Positions 44,338 through 53,390 of a DNA stretch of 64,000 nt are shown piece by piece; position 1 is the stretch's first letter, and every line of letters begins with the position of its first letter. Below the pieces are notes generated by a model. The model was not told where the DNA came from. It saw nothing but the letters and a program-made list of their open reading frames with translations, and did not search any database. Made by a program: the position numbers and the translations under genes. Source of the stretch: Rhodomicrobium sp. R_RK_3 (GTDB lineage Bacteria; Pseudomonadota; Alphaproteobacteria; Rhizobiales; Rhodomicrobiaceae). Where the stretch lies: positions 280,402 to 344,401 of the forward strand of contig NZ_MWLK01000036.1 in assembly GCF_002198715.1 (NCBI RefSeq), given 5' to 3'.

Positions 44338-46287
44338 TCAAGGCCTCATTTCCGGCGTTGGCGTTTCATTGCCCGCGGCCTCGCCATCCGGGCCGCGCCC
44401 TTCGCCGGCGGGCCTCTTGTTGGAGCGCGTGACGTAGCGCCGGAGCTGCCGCCATAAGGCCCGTCGCGAGGATTCGACCAGCTCGACATCGCGCACCAGC
44501 TTGGCCCCGTCCTGCCGCTTTTCGAGTTCGATCTTGCGGGTGTGGAAATCCTCAAGTTCCGGCCGGTGGCCGACGCTCAGCAAGGTGGTCCCTTCCAGGT
44601 CGACCAGCAATTCCATCAGCTTGACCTGGCTCTTGGCATCGAGCGCGGCGGTCGCCTCGTCGAGCACCACGATATCCGGCCGGTGCAGCAGGATGCGGGC
44701 GAAGGCGAGGCGCTGTTTCTCGCCGCCCGACAGCGTCTGGTCCCAAGGGGCCTCCTCGTCGAGCTTTTCGATATGCTGCTCCATGCCGACCCGCTTGAAG
44801 GCATCGGCAACCTCCTCGACGCTCCGGCTTTCGGGCGCGTCGGGGTAAGTCGCCGCGCGGCGGAGCGTGCCGATCGGCACATAGGGCCGCTGCGGCAGCA
44901 AAAACATCTTGGCGTCCTTCTTGACCTCGATGGTGCCCCCGCCCCAGGGCCACAGACCCGCGATGGCGCGCACCAGCGTGCTCTTGCCCGAGCCGGACGC
45001 GCCGGCGATCAGCACCCGCTCGCCCGGCATGATGACGACATCGGTATCGTCGACCACGGCGGTGCCGTCATTCAGCCGCACGGACAGGTCGCGCAGGCGC
45101 AGCGCCGCTCCGGTTCCTTCGGTCTCGATGCTGATCCGTCCGACGCCGTCGCCCTCTTCGGCCTCCTGGAGCGAGTCCAGCGCGACCATCAGGGATGCGA
45201 CGCGCCGGGCCGACGCGGTCCAATCGGCCATGCGGGGATAGTTGTCGACCAGCCAGTTGAAGGCGCCCTGCACGATGGTGAAGGCCGACGCGGCCTGCAT
45301 GATCTCGCCGAGCGTCATCGAGCCGTCGAGGAATTTGGGCGCGCACAGGATGATCGGCAGCACCGGCGCGATGAAGCTGGAAGTTTGCGAGACGACCGTC
45401 GTCTTCATGTTCTGGAAGGCGATGTCGCGCCAGGCGGCGAGCACCTTCTTCAGCGAGCGGTCGACGCCGGCGCGCTCCTCCTCCTCGCCGCGAATGAGGG
45501 CGATGCTCTCGCCGTTCTCGCGCAACCGCGTAATGACATAGCGGTATTCCGCCTCGCTCTGGTTCTTGTTCTCGGAGGCGGCGACGAACCGGCTGCCGAT
45601 CAGCACCATCGATCCGCTGGCGATCAGCGCATAGAGCAGCGCGGCAAGCACCAGGAAGCCGGGGATCTCGAACTGCCATCCGCCCAGATTGACGGGCAGC
45701 GAACCGCCGATGGTCCACAGCACCACGATGAAAGTCGCCGCCGACAGAAAGGCCTGGGTGACGCCGCTGGCGAAATCCACCGGCGATTCGGTTGCGATGC
45801 GCACGTCGTCGGCGATGCGATACTCGGGGTTGCCGTGATCGCCGCGCACCAGATTGAGCTGGTAGTAGCGGCCATTGGTCAGCCAGCGGTCGATGAGCTG
45901 GTTGTTCAGCCACGCCCGCCAGCTCCGCTGCAGCCGCATCCGGATATAAACCTGCACCACGCTCAAGGCGACGCTGACGCCGAGGATCACGAAATAGATC
46001 ACCGACAGCCACGCCACCGCAGCGGTGTCGCGGTTCTGCAGGCCGTCGAAGATCGCCCGGTTCCAGACGTTCATGGCATAGGCCGAGCCGAGCAGCAGCA
46101 CGATGATGAGGAGCAGTCCGGCCGACAGCGTCCAGGCCATTGCGCGGGCCTCGCCCGCCCAGAATTTTCCGGCCGTTCGCCAGAAGCGCCTGAGCAGATT
46201 GCGCCGCCGCAGCTTCTCCGAAGTCAGATCATCGGCCGCGCCGGATGGAAGGGCATCCGGCCGGTCCGCACCGGTCATTGCTGTCAT
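44338..46287 (-). CDS. SbmA/BacA- or YddA-like ABC transporter, fused permease and ATPase
   Basis: 649 residues from the ATG at 46287, with AGG 9 bases upstream; longer in-frame starts to 46401 lack support. The N-terminal membrane domain (ABC_membrane_2 type) has about six hydrophobic segments and YYQLNLVRGDHGNPEYRIAD-like family sequence. The ATPase has GASGSGKST, LSGGEKQRLAFARILL and IVVLDEATAALD. Relatives move peptides, very long chain lipids or vitamin B12; the direction and substrate are not clear here. The acidic/basic C-terminal tail is probably disordered. Confidence 0.88.
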   Translation of the reverse strand: MTAMTGADRPDALPSGAADDLTSEKLRRRNLLRRFWRTAGKFWAGEARAMAWTLSAGLLLIIVLLLGSAYAMNVWNRAIFDGLQNRDTAAVAWLSVIYFVILGVSVALSVVQVYIRMRLQRSWRAWLNNQLIDRWLTNGRYYQLNLVRGDHGNPEYRIADDVRIATESPVDFASGVTQAFLSAATFIVVLWTIGGSLPVNLGGWQFEIPGFLVLAALLYALIASGSMVLIGSRFVAASENKNQSEAEYRYVITRLRENGESIALIRGEEEERAGVDRSLKKVLAAWRDIAFQNMKTTVVSQTSSFIAPVLPIILCAPKFLDGSMTLGEIMQAASAFTIVQGAFNWLVDNYPRMADWTASARRVASLMVALDSLQEAEEGDGVGRISIETEGTGAALRLRDLSVRLNDGTAVVDDTDVVIMPGERVLIAGASGSGKSTLVRAIAGLWPWGGGTIEVKKDAKMFLLPQRPYVPIGTLRRAATYPDAPESRSVEEVADAFKRVGMEQHIEKLDEEAPWDQTLSGGEKQRLAFARILLHRPDIVVLDEATAALDAKSQVKLMELLVDLEGTTLLSVGHRPELEDFHTRKIELEKRQDGAKLVRDVELVESSRRALWRQLRRYVTRSNKRPAGEGRGPDGEAAGNETPTPEMRP

Positions 46288-46757
46288 ATCTATTACCTGG
46301 GCGAAGGGCGTGCGGGAGCGTGTTGCCGGCGGCCGCCGGCTTTCGTCGAAAACAAATGCGGCTGGCGCGCAAGCGTTCCCGAATGGGCGCAGCGGCGGCA
46401 CGCATTTCTAACGCGGTGTATCCCATAGAGCACCGGCGCCGGCCAAACCACAAGAGTTCGGCGCCACACCCGTTACTTGCTCAACATTTTCGCTTTTCCG
46501 CATCGGCCGTGGCTCGGTTCAATGTTGACGATTCATCGACTCAGAACCGCCCTGTCCGCTGCGTTTTTCACCTCCGGCCTTAATTGAAGACATCGGCTCG
46601 ATTGACCTTTGCTCAGGGCTATCGCATCCCTTCGCCGAGGACGATCAATAGCGCCCAAAAGGCGGGATGGCCCTGCCAGCCACCATCGTTTTCAAAATCT
46701 TAACGGCGCGCGGCGTAAAAACTCCGGGCGGGGTCGCGCTGGGCCGGGCGGAGCGAG
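46288..46757. other. Divergent non-coding gap
   Basis: 470 bases between the ABC transporter start and the secreted PDC-like protein gene. The first 114 bases are an in-frame extension of the ABC gene without support. Otherwise I see presumed promoters for both sides but no clear consensus, repeat or small gene. Confidence 0.5.
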
Positions 46758-47360
46758 ATGACGATGTTTCGGCTTGTTTACGCGACTGCGGCGGTGCTGG
46801 CCTGCTTTGTTGGCGGCCAAGTCCCGGCGCTGGGCGAGGAAGCCCATATTGTCGAGGTGAAACGATACATCGCCCTGCACGTCGTGCCCTGGCTGCGCGA
46901 CCATGTCGTCGTCGATGCGGTGCAGGCTCAGAATTTCGCCCATGCCGAGCTCACCGATACGGATGTCGAACGTCTCGACCAGCAATGGCGGCGGGAGTTG
47001 GATTCACCGTCGAAGCCGCTGATCGACAGCGTCTTGAACAACCCGCTCTCCCTCTTTCTGAAGGAGAAGCAGGCAGCCTCCGACGGCTATATCGGCCGGC
47101 TCGTCGTCATGGACGAAAAAGGTATGAATGTCGGCCAGAGCGGGCTGACCGACGATTACTGGCAGGGCGACGAAGTCAAATGGCAGAAAAGCTTCAAGAA
47201 ACGGACCGAGCCGGTGTTCGTCGATAATGTCGAGAAGGATGCGACCGGGCAAAGGCTGCAAATCCCGGTCAGCCTGCCGGTCGTCGATCCCGAAAGCGGC
47301 CTGCCGATCGGCGCCATCACAGTCAACATCAATGTCGAAAGGCTGCCCACCACCTTTTAA
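46758..47360 (+). CDS. Secreted PDC/Cache-like sensor-domain protein
   Basis: 200 residues with an N-terminal signal peptide (hydrophobic to about GGQVPALGEE). The mature protein resembles a single PDC/Cache-type ligand-binding domain: RLVVMDEKGMNVGQSGLTDD, then YWQGDEVKWQ, then PVVDPESGLPIGAITVNIN. Such domains usually sit in chemoreceptors or sensor kinases, but no membrane anchor or signalling domain follows. Function unknown; a periplasmic binding or auxiliary sensing role is possible. The next gene is ftcR. Confidence 0.72.
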   Translation: MTMFRLVYATAAVLACFVGGQVPALGEEAHIVEVKRYIALHVVPWLRDHVVVDAVQAQNFAHAELTDTDVERLDQQWRRELDSPSKPLIDSVLNNPLSLFLKEKQAASDGYIGRLVVMDEKGMNVGQSGLTDDYWQGDEVKWQKSFKKRTEPVFVDNVEKDATGQRLQIPVSLPVVDPESGLPIGAITVNINVERLPTTF

Positions 47361-47490
47361 GCGCGACGTTTCGGCAACGCTCAATAAGTGTTCTTTAACA
47401 AAAGAACAACCAAAGGTTGATCGAATCGGAGCCAGCGGCTAACCCGGACCGCATGGCTACGCTCATAATGAGTGAACCGGGGGTCGTCTT

Positions 47491-48162
47491 ATGATCGTGA
47501 TTGTTGACGAACGCGAGACCGTCACCGAGGGGTATACCTCTTGGTTTGACCGCGAAGGCGTTTCGGCGACCGGATTTCGCGCGGCGGATTTCGGTAATTG
47601 GGTAAAAACGGTCTCCGACCCCGACATCGATGCGGTCGAGGCGTTCTTGATCGGCGATTGCGAGGACCGGCGGCTTCTGCCGAAATTGATCCGGCATCGG
47701 ACCAGCGCGGCGGTGATCGCCATGAACGATCACAAATGTCTCGACGAGACCTTGGAGCTGTTCGATGCCGGCGTCGACGACGTCGTGCGCAAGCCGGTGC
47801 ATGTCCGCGAAATCCTGGCGCGCATCAAAGCCATCCAGCGCCGCGCCAAGGGCGAGGACGAGGGCAGGCTGGTCGGCGACATCCGCGTTTTCTCCGATGG
47901 CCGCGACCCGGAAGTGAAGAGCGAAGTGCTCCCGCTTCCCCGGCGCGAGCGCCGCATCCTCGAATATCTGGTCTCCAATCGCGGCCGCCGCGTCACCAAG
48001 AGCCAGATCTTCAATTTCGTCTACGGCCTGTTCGGCGAGGACATCGACGAGAATGTCGTCGAGAGCCATATCAGCAAGCTGCGTAAGCGCCTGCGCCACC
48101 GCCTCGGCCACGACCCGATCGACAGCCAGCGCTATCTCGGCTACCGGCTGGTTTACGACTAG
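47491..48162 (+). CDS. ftcR: FtcR-like atypical OmpR-family flagellar regulator
   Basis: 223 residues closely resembling FtcR/Rem, the rhizobial master regulators of flagellar genes: [19 protein letters not shown] at the start, [16 protein letters not shown] at the receiver end, [20 protein letters not shown] in the DNA-binding domain, and [16 protein letters not shown] in its recognition region. The receiver lacks the phosphoacceptor aspartate; Glu50 occupies the end of beta-3. This is expected for FtcR-type proteins that work without phosphorylation. No flagellar genes are in the window, so the regulator is detached from its usual locus. Confidence 0.88.
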   Translation: MIVIVDERETVTEGYTSWFDREGVSATGFRAADFGNWVKTVSDPDIDAVEAFLIGDCEDRRLLPKLIRHRTSAAVIAMNDHKCLDETLELFDAGVDDVVRKPVHVREILARIKAIQRRAKGEDEGRLVGDIRVFSDGRDPEVKSEVLPLPRRERRILEYLVSNRGRRVTKSQIFNFVYGLFGEDIDENVVESHISKLRKRLRHRLGHDPIDSQRYLGYRLVYD

Positions 48163-48281
48163 GCAGAGTTGCCCGCGCGTGGCGGCCTTCGGGCCATCGC
48201 CCGCTCCGACAAGCGGAGCCGCTTGCTCCTTCGCCGCCGGCGCGGCAGGCTGGCGCAGGACGCATTGCAAGGAGCGGCCCT

Positions 48282-48701
48282 TTGAGAAAGCCTGTGACCC
48301 CCTGGCTGACGGTCGATTGCGTGGTGCTCGATGCGCAGAAGCGCGTGCTTCTCATCCGGCGCAAGAACCCGCCCTTCGAAGGGCAACTGGCGCTGCCCGG
48401 CGGCTTCGTTGAAATCGGCGAGACGGTCGAAACGGCCTGCAAGCGCGAGCTGATGGAGGAGACCGGCATCAAGGCCGGCAAGCTGACGCTCGTCGGCGTC
48501 TATTCCGACCCGCGCCGCGACCCGCGCGGGCATAGCTGTTCGGTCGCCTTCCTCGCCCACGTGAAAACCGCCAGGCCGACAGCCGGCGACGATGCGGCGG
48601 ACGCGCTCTGGGTCGAGGATTGGCGCCGGGCCAAGCTCGCCTTCGACCACCGCAAGATCCTGAAGGATGCACTCGCCTTGGCGGACCGCGACGGGGCCTG
48701 A
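48282..48701 (+). CDS. Nudix hydrolase
   Basis: 139 residues with the Nudix box GGFVEIGETVETACKRELME then ETGI, near residues 41-64. It probably hydrolyses a nucleoside diphosphate derivative such as ADP-ribose or a damaged nucleotide. The TTG start is supported by AAGGAG 7 bases upstream. It converges on the SMR-type pump gene with 11 bases between stops. Confidence 0.92.
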   Translation: MRKPVTPWLTVDCVVLDAQKRVLLIRRKNPPFEGQLALPGGFVEIGETVETACKRELMEETGIKAGKLTLVGVYSDPRRDPRGHSCSVAFLAHVKTARPTAGDDAADALWVEDWRRAKLAFDHRKILKDALALADRDGA

Positions 48702-48712
48702 GTCCCGGCCGG

Positions 48713-49042
48713 TCAATGCGGAGCCGATTCCGACAGGATGTTGATGATCGCGACGCCGGCGAGGATCAGGGCAATGCCAATCACGGCGGGGGCATCCAGA
48801 TGCTGGCGGAACACCAGCCAGCCGACCAGCGCCACCAGCACGATGCCCAGACCCGACCAAAGCGCGTAGACCACGCCGAGCGGCATCGTCTTCAGCGTCA
48901 GGGAGAGCAGATAGAAGGCCGCGCCGTAGCCGAACACGACGATCAGCGACGGCCCGAGCCGGGTAAAACTCTCCGAGGCCTTAAGCGCGGAGGTCGCGAC
49001 GACTTCCGCCGCTATGGCCAGGATCAGATAGGCCCAGGTCAT
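48713..49042 (-). CDS. Small multidrug resistance (SMR) family transporter
   Basis: 109 residues, four hydrophobic helices, with the essential membrane glutamate in AYLILAIAAEVVATSALKAS (Glu13). The ATG at 49042 gives the normal SMR start. EmrE-, QacE- and SugE/Gdx-type members export quaternary amines or guanidinium; which applies here is not decided by the sequence alone. REP-like hairpins follow upstream. Confidence 0.93.
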   Translation of the reverse strand: MTWAYLILAIAAEVVATSALKASESFTRLGPSLIVVFGYGAAFYLLSLTLKTMPLGVVYALWSGLGIVLVALVGWLVFRQHLDAPAVIGIALILAGVAIINILSESAPH

Positions 49043-49095
49043 GGGGGGTGATTCCTTGAATGCTGAGAGTCGGGAGGAGGAGCCCAAAACACATT

Positions 49096-49202
49096 GTCAT
49101 TCCCGCGAAAGCGGGAATCCAGTAGGCCGAAGCGACGCGATTAACGGGGACGCGATCGCGCCGTTTGCCCTTTACAGGATCCCCGCTCGCGCGGGGATGA
49201 CG
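49096..49202. repeat. REP-like hairpin pair (BIME-like)
   Basis: GTCATTCCCGCGAAAGCGGG then AATCCAGTA (49096-49124) and GGATCCCCGCTCGCGCGGGG then ATGACG (49177-49202), the same arrangement as at 14361-14463. It lies between the SMR gene and the cupin gene. Confidence 0.8.
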
Positions 49203-49224
49203 AAGAGGCTGCGATCCCCCTCCG

Positions 49225-49683
49225 TCACTCGGGATAGGGCGTGCCGTCCTTATGCACGAAGCGGCCGTCGGCGTTGGAGCTCATCATGTCGATGTCGGAA
49301 CAGGTGGTCAGGTCGTCGGGCTGGCGCGAACCGACCTCGAGATAGACCGCCACCTTGTCCGACCTGTTGATCAAATGATGACCGTTGCCGGAGCCCTTGG
49401 CGAAGGCAGCGCAGTCGCCGGCGCGCAGCACGATATCGCCGCCATCCTCGACCAACGTCACTTCGCCTTCGAGCACATAGACGAATTCGTCCTCGTGCGA
49501 ATGCCAATGGCGCTGGCTCGACCAGTTTCCCGGCGGCAGCTGCATGAGATTGACGCCGAAATCGGTGAGGCCGCCGGCATCGCCCAGACGCTGCCGGATA
49601 CGTTCGGCACAAGGCGCGTCGAAGGGCGGCGGATAGGGAGCGCCTTTGCGCTGAGGCACGGCGGCAAGGTCGATCTTCGGCAT
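49225..49683 (-). CDS. Cupin-domain protein
   Basis: 152 residues with a single cupin barrel. The metal-binding first motif is HWHSHEDEFVYVLEGE near residues 59-74 and the second is GHHLINRSD near 101-109. It begins MPKIDLAAVPQRKGAPYPPP. Small cupins of this type have no assigned reaction. It lies downstream of rho on the same strand, 62 bases from the rho stop. Confidence 0.85.
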   Translation of the reverse strand: MPKIDLAAVPQRKGAPYPPPFDAPCAERIRQRLGDAGGLTDFGVNLMQLPPGNWSSQRHWHSHEDEFVYVLEGEVTLVEDGGDIVLRAGDCAAFAKGSGNGHHLINRSDKVAVYLEVGSRQPDDLTTCSDIDMMSSNADGRFVHKDGTPYPE

Positions 49684-49745
49684 CAGCGTTCCCCGGCGAT
49701 CGGCGGCCGAGCTGACGCCCGGCCGCGTGTTGGGCTGAACGGTTA

Positions 49746-51011
49746 TTAAGTGTTCATGGAGTCGAAGAAGTCGCCGTTGTTCTTGGTCTGGCGCAGCTTG
49801 TCCATCAGGAACTCGATGGCGTCCATGGTGCCCATCGGATTGAGGATGCGGCGTAGCACGAACATCTTCTTCAATTGCGGCGCCGGGACCAGCAGCTCTT
49901 CCTTGCGGGTGCCGGAGCGGGCGATGTCGATGGAGGGGAAGGTGCGCTTGTCGGCGACCTTGCGGTCGAGGATCAGCTCGGAATTGCCGGTGCCCTTGAA
50001 CTCTTCGAAGATAACTTCGTCCATGCGGCTGCCGGTCTCGATCAGCGCCGTGGCGATGATGGTGAGCGAGCCGCCCTCTTCGATATTGCGCGCCGCGCCG
50101 AAGAAGCGCTTTGGCCGCTGCAATGCGTTGGCGTCGACGCCGCCGGTCAGCACCTTGCCCGAGGACGGCACCACCGTATTATAGGCGCGGCCGAGGCGGG
50201 TGATCGAGTCCAGGAGGATCACCACGTCCTTCTTATGCTCGACGAGGCGCTTGGCCTTCTCGATCACCATCTCGGCGACCTGGACGTGACGCGATGCCGG
50301 CTCGTCGAAGGTGGAGGAGATCACCTCGCCCTTCACCGAGCGCTGCATGTCGGTCACTTCTTCCGGCCGCTCGTCGATGAGCAGCACGATCAGGTAGCAT
50401 TCCGGATGATTGCAGGTGATGGAGTGGGCGATGTTCTGCAAGAGCACGGTCTTGCCGGTGCGCGGCGGGGCGACGATCAAGCCGCGCTGGCCCTTGCCGA
50501 GCGGGGCGACGATGTCGATGACGCGGCCGGAGATGTCCTTCTGGTCCGGCGCCTCGACTTCCATCCGCATCCAGGTGTCCGGATATAAAGGCGTGAGGTT
50601 GTCGAAGTGAACCTTGTGGCGCATGGCCTCGGGCTCGTCGAAATTGATCTTGTTCACCTTCAGGAGGGCGAAGTAGCGCTCGCCATCCTTGGGGGAGCGG
50701 ATCTGGCCTTCGACGGTGTCGCCGGTGCGCAGGCCGAAGCGGCGGATCTGGCTGGGGCTGACATAAATATCGTCAGGGCCGGGCAAATAATTGGCGTCGG
50801 GCGAGCGCAGAAAACCGAAACCGTCCTGCAGCACTTCAACGACGCCGATGCCGGTAATATCGACATCCTTGGCGGCCAATTGTTTCAATATCGCGAACAT
50901 CAGCTCCTGCTTGCGCATCGTGCTGGCATTCTCGACTTCGACGCCTTCGGCAAAGCTGAGCAATTCGGTGGGCGATTTAACTTTAAGGTCTTGGAGTTTC
51001 ATTTCTTGCAT
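49746..51011 (-). CDS. rho: Transcription termination factor Rho
   Basis: Hexameric RNA-dependent ATPase that ends transcription. 421 residues, normal length. The N-terminal helical and cold-shock-like RNA-binding domains carry [20 protein letters not shown]. The ATPase has [18 protein letters not shown] (P-loop), [16 protein letters not shown] and the R-loop region [12 protein letters not shown] at 51011 used; an ATG at 51002 (MKLQDLK) is equally possible. It follows hemJ and hemE on the same strand after a 380-base leader gap. The trmE/gidA/gidB/parA genes often found downstream in this class are absent here. Confidence 0.97.
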   Translation of the reverse strand: MQEMKLQDLKVKSPTELLSFAEGVEVENASTMRKQELMFAILKQLAAKDVDITGIGVVEVLQDGFGFLRSPDANYLPGPDDIYVSPSQIRRFGLRTGDTVEGQIRSPKDGERYFALLKVNKINFDEPEAMRHKVHFDNLTPLYPDTWMRMEVEAPDQKDISGRVIDIVAPLGKGQRGLIVAPPRTGKTVLLQNIAHSITCNHPECYLIVLLIDERPEEVTDMQRSVKGEVISSTFDEPASRHVQVAEMVIEKAKRLVEHKKDVVILLDSITRLGRAYNTVVPSSGKVLTGGVDANALQRPKRFFGAARNIEEGGSLTIIATALIETGSRMDEVIFEEFKGTGNSELILDRKVADKRTFPSIDIARSGTRKEELLVPAPQLKKMFVLRRILNPMGTMDAIEFLMDKLRQTKNNGDFFDSMNT

Positions 51012-51391
51012 TCGGGATGACTCCGAACTTTCGTGCGATATTGGTAATGGGGAGGCGCGCGGCCGAAAGGAGCGCGACCTTAGGTTTGGAGGGCATTTCG
51101 AGGCGCCGTTCCCGCGATGACCGGCGAGCCGCGCGGGTTAGAATTGCGCAGGCCGCTCAAGTCTCATGCGGGCTGAAGGGAATTCAGATTCTCGGCCAAG
51201 TGAAGAATTACGACTCACACTATAGCAAAGAATTGGCGCGTGCGAAAGCAGCAGATTTTCAGCGTTACGTGACTGGGCGTCGCGGGTGCTGGCTGGCCGT
51301 CGGCGATGAGGCACTAAGTATAAAGAGGCCCGGTCCTTCTTATGCCTCTCTTATATAGGAGAGAGCGGCGGGTCCGAGAAGGTGACCGCGC
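51012..51391. other. Long leader region of rho
   Basis: 380 bases between hemJ and rho without a convincing gene. It contains an A/T-richer middle and an inverted repeat AGAGGC (51324-51329) / GCCTCT (51344-51349) near the hemJ end. Presumably it contains the rho promoter and a long 5' leader, a common place for rho autoregulation; no specific element was recognised. Confidence 0.55.
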
Positions 51392-51829
51392 CTAGAACGG
51401 CTTCACCACCACCAGGATCACGATCAGGATCAGCAGCACGGTCGGGATCTCGTTGGCGATCCGGTAGAAGCGCTCGCTATGGGTGTTGCGGTCGGCGGCG
51501 AAATCCTTGCGCCATCTGGCCAGCATGATGTGAAACACCGTCAGCAGCACGACCAAGAAAAGCTTGGCGTGCAGCCAGCCGGAGGTGCGCAGGTCGATGA
51601 CGTCGAAGCCGAAGATCAGGGCGAGGCCGAGCAGCCAGGTCGCAATCATCGCCGGATTGATGATGACGCGCAGCAGCTTGTTTTCCATGACCTTCAGCGT
51701 CTCGGAAAGCTGCGAGCCGGCCGGTGCGCCGACATGGTAGACGTAGAGGCGCGGCAGATAGAACATCCCCGCCATCCAGGCGACCATCGCGATGACGTGG
51801 AAGGCTTTGACGTAGAGATATAATTCCAC
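51392..51829 (-). CDS. hemJ: Protoporphyrinogen oxidase HemJ
   Basis: Membrane haem enzyme of 145 residues with four hydrophobic helices that oxidises protoporphyrinogen IX in haem synthesis. Conserved residues include the histidine in FHVIAMVAWMAGMFYLPR (His11), and the motif WLHAKLFLVVLLTVFH. Neighbour hemE encodes an earlier step of the same pathway, 92 bases upstream on the same strand, separated by a REP-like unit. Confidence 0.95.
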   Translation of the reverse strand: MELYLYVKAFHVIAMVAWMAGMFYLPRLYVYHVGAPAGSQLSETLKVMENKLLRVIINPAMIATWLLGLALIFGFDVIDLRTSGWLHAKLFLVVLLTVFHIMLARWRKDFAADRNTHSERFYRIANEIPTVLLILIVILVVVKPF

Positions 51830-51867
51830 TTGGCGCCTCGTCTGGCTTTGCGTCTGCGGCTCTTCTC

Positions 51868-51895
51868 GTCATCCCCGCGAAAGCGGCGATCCCGT
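51868..51895. repeat. REP-like hairpin unit (degenerate)
   Basis: GTCATCCCCGCGAAAGCGGC then GATCCCGT, one unit of the family seen at 14361, 16480 and 49096, in the hemE-hemJ gap. Confidence 0.65.
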
Positions 51896-51921
51896 ACGCA
51901 CAAACTCGAAACTCGCGTCCC

Positions 51922-52971
51922 TCAATCGCCACGCACCAGCGCCACCAATCGCTCGACATGCGCGATCGGCGTCGTCTGCAAGATACCGTGGCCTAGGTTG
52001 AAAATATGCGGAACGCCCTGAAGCCCGGCCAAGATGGACCGGATGCGCGATTCGAGCAAGTGCCCTCCGGCCACAAGCAGCAACGGATCGAGATTGCCCT
52101 GCACAGCGGTCGTGGCGGCGAGCTTGCGCATCTGCGCCAGCGGCATCGCCGTGTCGCAGCCGAGCCCGTCAACGCCAGTTTCGCGGACGAACTGCTCCGA
52201 CAGCACGGCGGAGCCGCGCGGGAAACCGATGATCGGGACATCCGGGTGCAGCGCCCTGAGCGCCTTGACCATGCGCACCGTCGGCGCGATCACCCATCGC
52301 TCGAATTCGGCGTCAGGCAGCACGCCGGCCCAACTGTCGAAAATCTGCACGACCTGTGCGCCGGCGGCGATCTGGGCCGAGAGATAGGCAACCGAGCTGT
52401 CGGCGACAAGGTCGAGCAGGCGGGCGAAATTTTCCGGGTCGCGATAGGCGGCGAGCCGCGTCGGCGCCTGATCGGGGGTGCCGTGGCCGGCGACCATGTA
52501 GGTCGCGACGGTCCATGGCGCGCCGCAAAAGCCGATCAGCGCCTTGTCCGCCGGGAGTGCCGCCCGAACCAGCGCAACAGTTTCGCAGATCCGGCCGAAC
52601 TTCTCCCCGGTCGCCTCGGGGCGCAAAAGCTTGAGCAGCTCGGCTGGCTGCATGCCATCGAGCTTTGGTCCGGTGCCTTCCTCGAAAGCCACTTTCTGGC
52701 CGAGCGCGTCCGGCACGATCAGGATATCGGCGAACAGGATGGCCGCGTCGAAGCCGAAGCGCCGGATCGGCTGCAGCGTAATTTCCGCGGCCCATTCCGG
52801 CCGGTAGCACAGATCCAGGAAGCCGTTCGCCTTCGCGCGAAGCTCCCGGTACTCCGGCAGGTAGCGGCCGGCTTGCCGCATCAGCCACATGGGCGGTCTG
52901 CCGAGCGCCTTGCCTTTCAGGACTTCGATCAGCTTCGGCGTCGAGGGTGTTTGCTGGATATCAGCGGGCAT
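51922..52971 (-). CDS. hemE: Uroporphyrinogen decarboxylase HemE
   Basis: Converts uroporphyrinogen III to coproporphyrinogen III. 349 residues. The family signature PPMWLMRQAGRYLPEYRELR is near residues 21-40. Further blocks are FADILIVPDALGQKV, GAPWTVATYMVAGHG and QIFDSWAGVL. Its 5' end faces the oriC candidate, the arrangement known from Caulobacter and other Alphaproteobacteria where hemE flanks the chromosome origin. Confidence 0.97.
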   Translation of the reverse strand: MPADIQQTPSTPKLIEVLKGKALGRPPMWLMRQAGRYLPEYRELRAKANGFLDLCYRPEWAAEITLQPIRRFGFDAAILFADILIVPDALGQKVAFEEGTGPKLDGMQPAELLKLLRPEATGEKFGRICETVALVRAALPADKALIGFCGAPWTVATYMVAGHGTPDQAPTRLAAYRDPENFARLLDLVADSSVAYLSAQIAAGAQVVQIFDSWAGVLPDAEFERWVIAPTVRMVKALRALHPDVPIIGFPRGSAVLSEQFVRETGVDGLGCDTAMPLAQMRKLAATTAVQGNLDPLLLVAGGHLLESRIRSILAGLQGVPHIFNLGHGILQTTPIAHVERLVALVRGD

Positions 52972-53390
52972 CGCTTCGCTCTTTGATACAGAGTCTTACT
53001 TTCTTAAGTGACTCTTATTTATAGGGGGTGAATTGCGGATATTGCGGCATTGTCCACGCATTATCTACAGCTTTGCGGCAGGATCGCGAAGGCCGGGCCT
53101 CAAGATCGCCGGCGGTTTGCAAACGGCCATTGCGGCAGACGAAAAACAGCTCAGGAAGGCAATCGGTTGCGCGGTGAGGTTCATTTTATATCGTGACAAT
53201 AACCCTTGTTTAGCCGCTGGCCGAGCGGTGCGCAAAGATGGCGCTTTGCAAATTCATTCAACTCGGCGAGATTTTGCCGTCCCCAAAAGCGAGGCTGTGG
53301 ACGGAAATTGAATTAGCGTGCGGGACTCAGCCCGAAGGCTTTCCATAAAGTGAGGCGCTGTTCAAAACATGACAGCTTATCAACAGACCA
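52972..53390. other. Candidate chromosomal replication origin (oriC)
   Basis: Divergent hemE-ppsR gap of about 397 bases, the conserved origin location in Alphaproteobacteria. DnaA-box-like sites are TTGTCCACG (53050-53058), TTATCTACA (53061-53069), and TTATCAACA (53377-53385, just inside ppsR); a weak TGTGGACGG is at 53296. GANTC sites, targets of the cell-cycle methylase CcrM, are at 52991, 53010 and 53324. An A/T-rich patch at about 53181-53212 could be the unwinding element. The gap is clearly less GC-rich than the flanking genes. No coding frame is convincing. Confidence 0.7.

Noticed and set aside
44542-46428. A 628-residue plus-strand open frame opposite the SbmA/YddA-like ABC gene
   Set aside because: Low-complexity Arg/Gly/His-rich antisense frame; the minus strand shows full ABC motifs.
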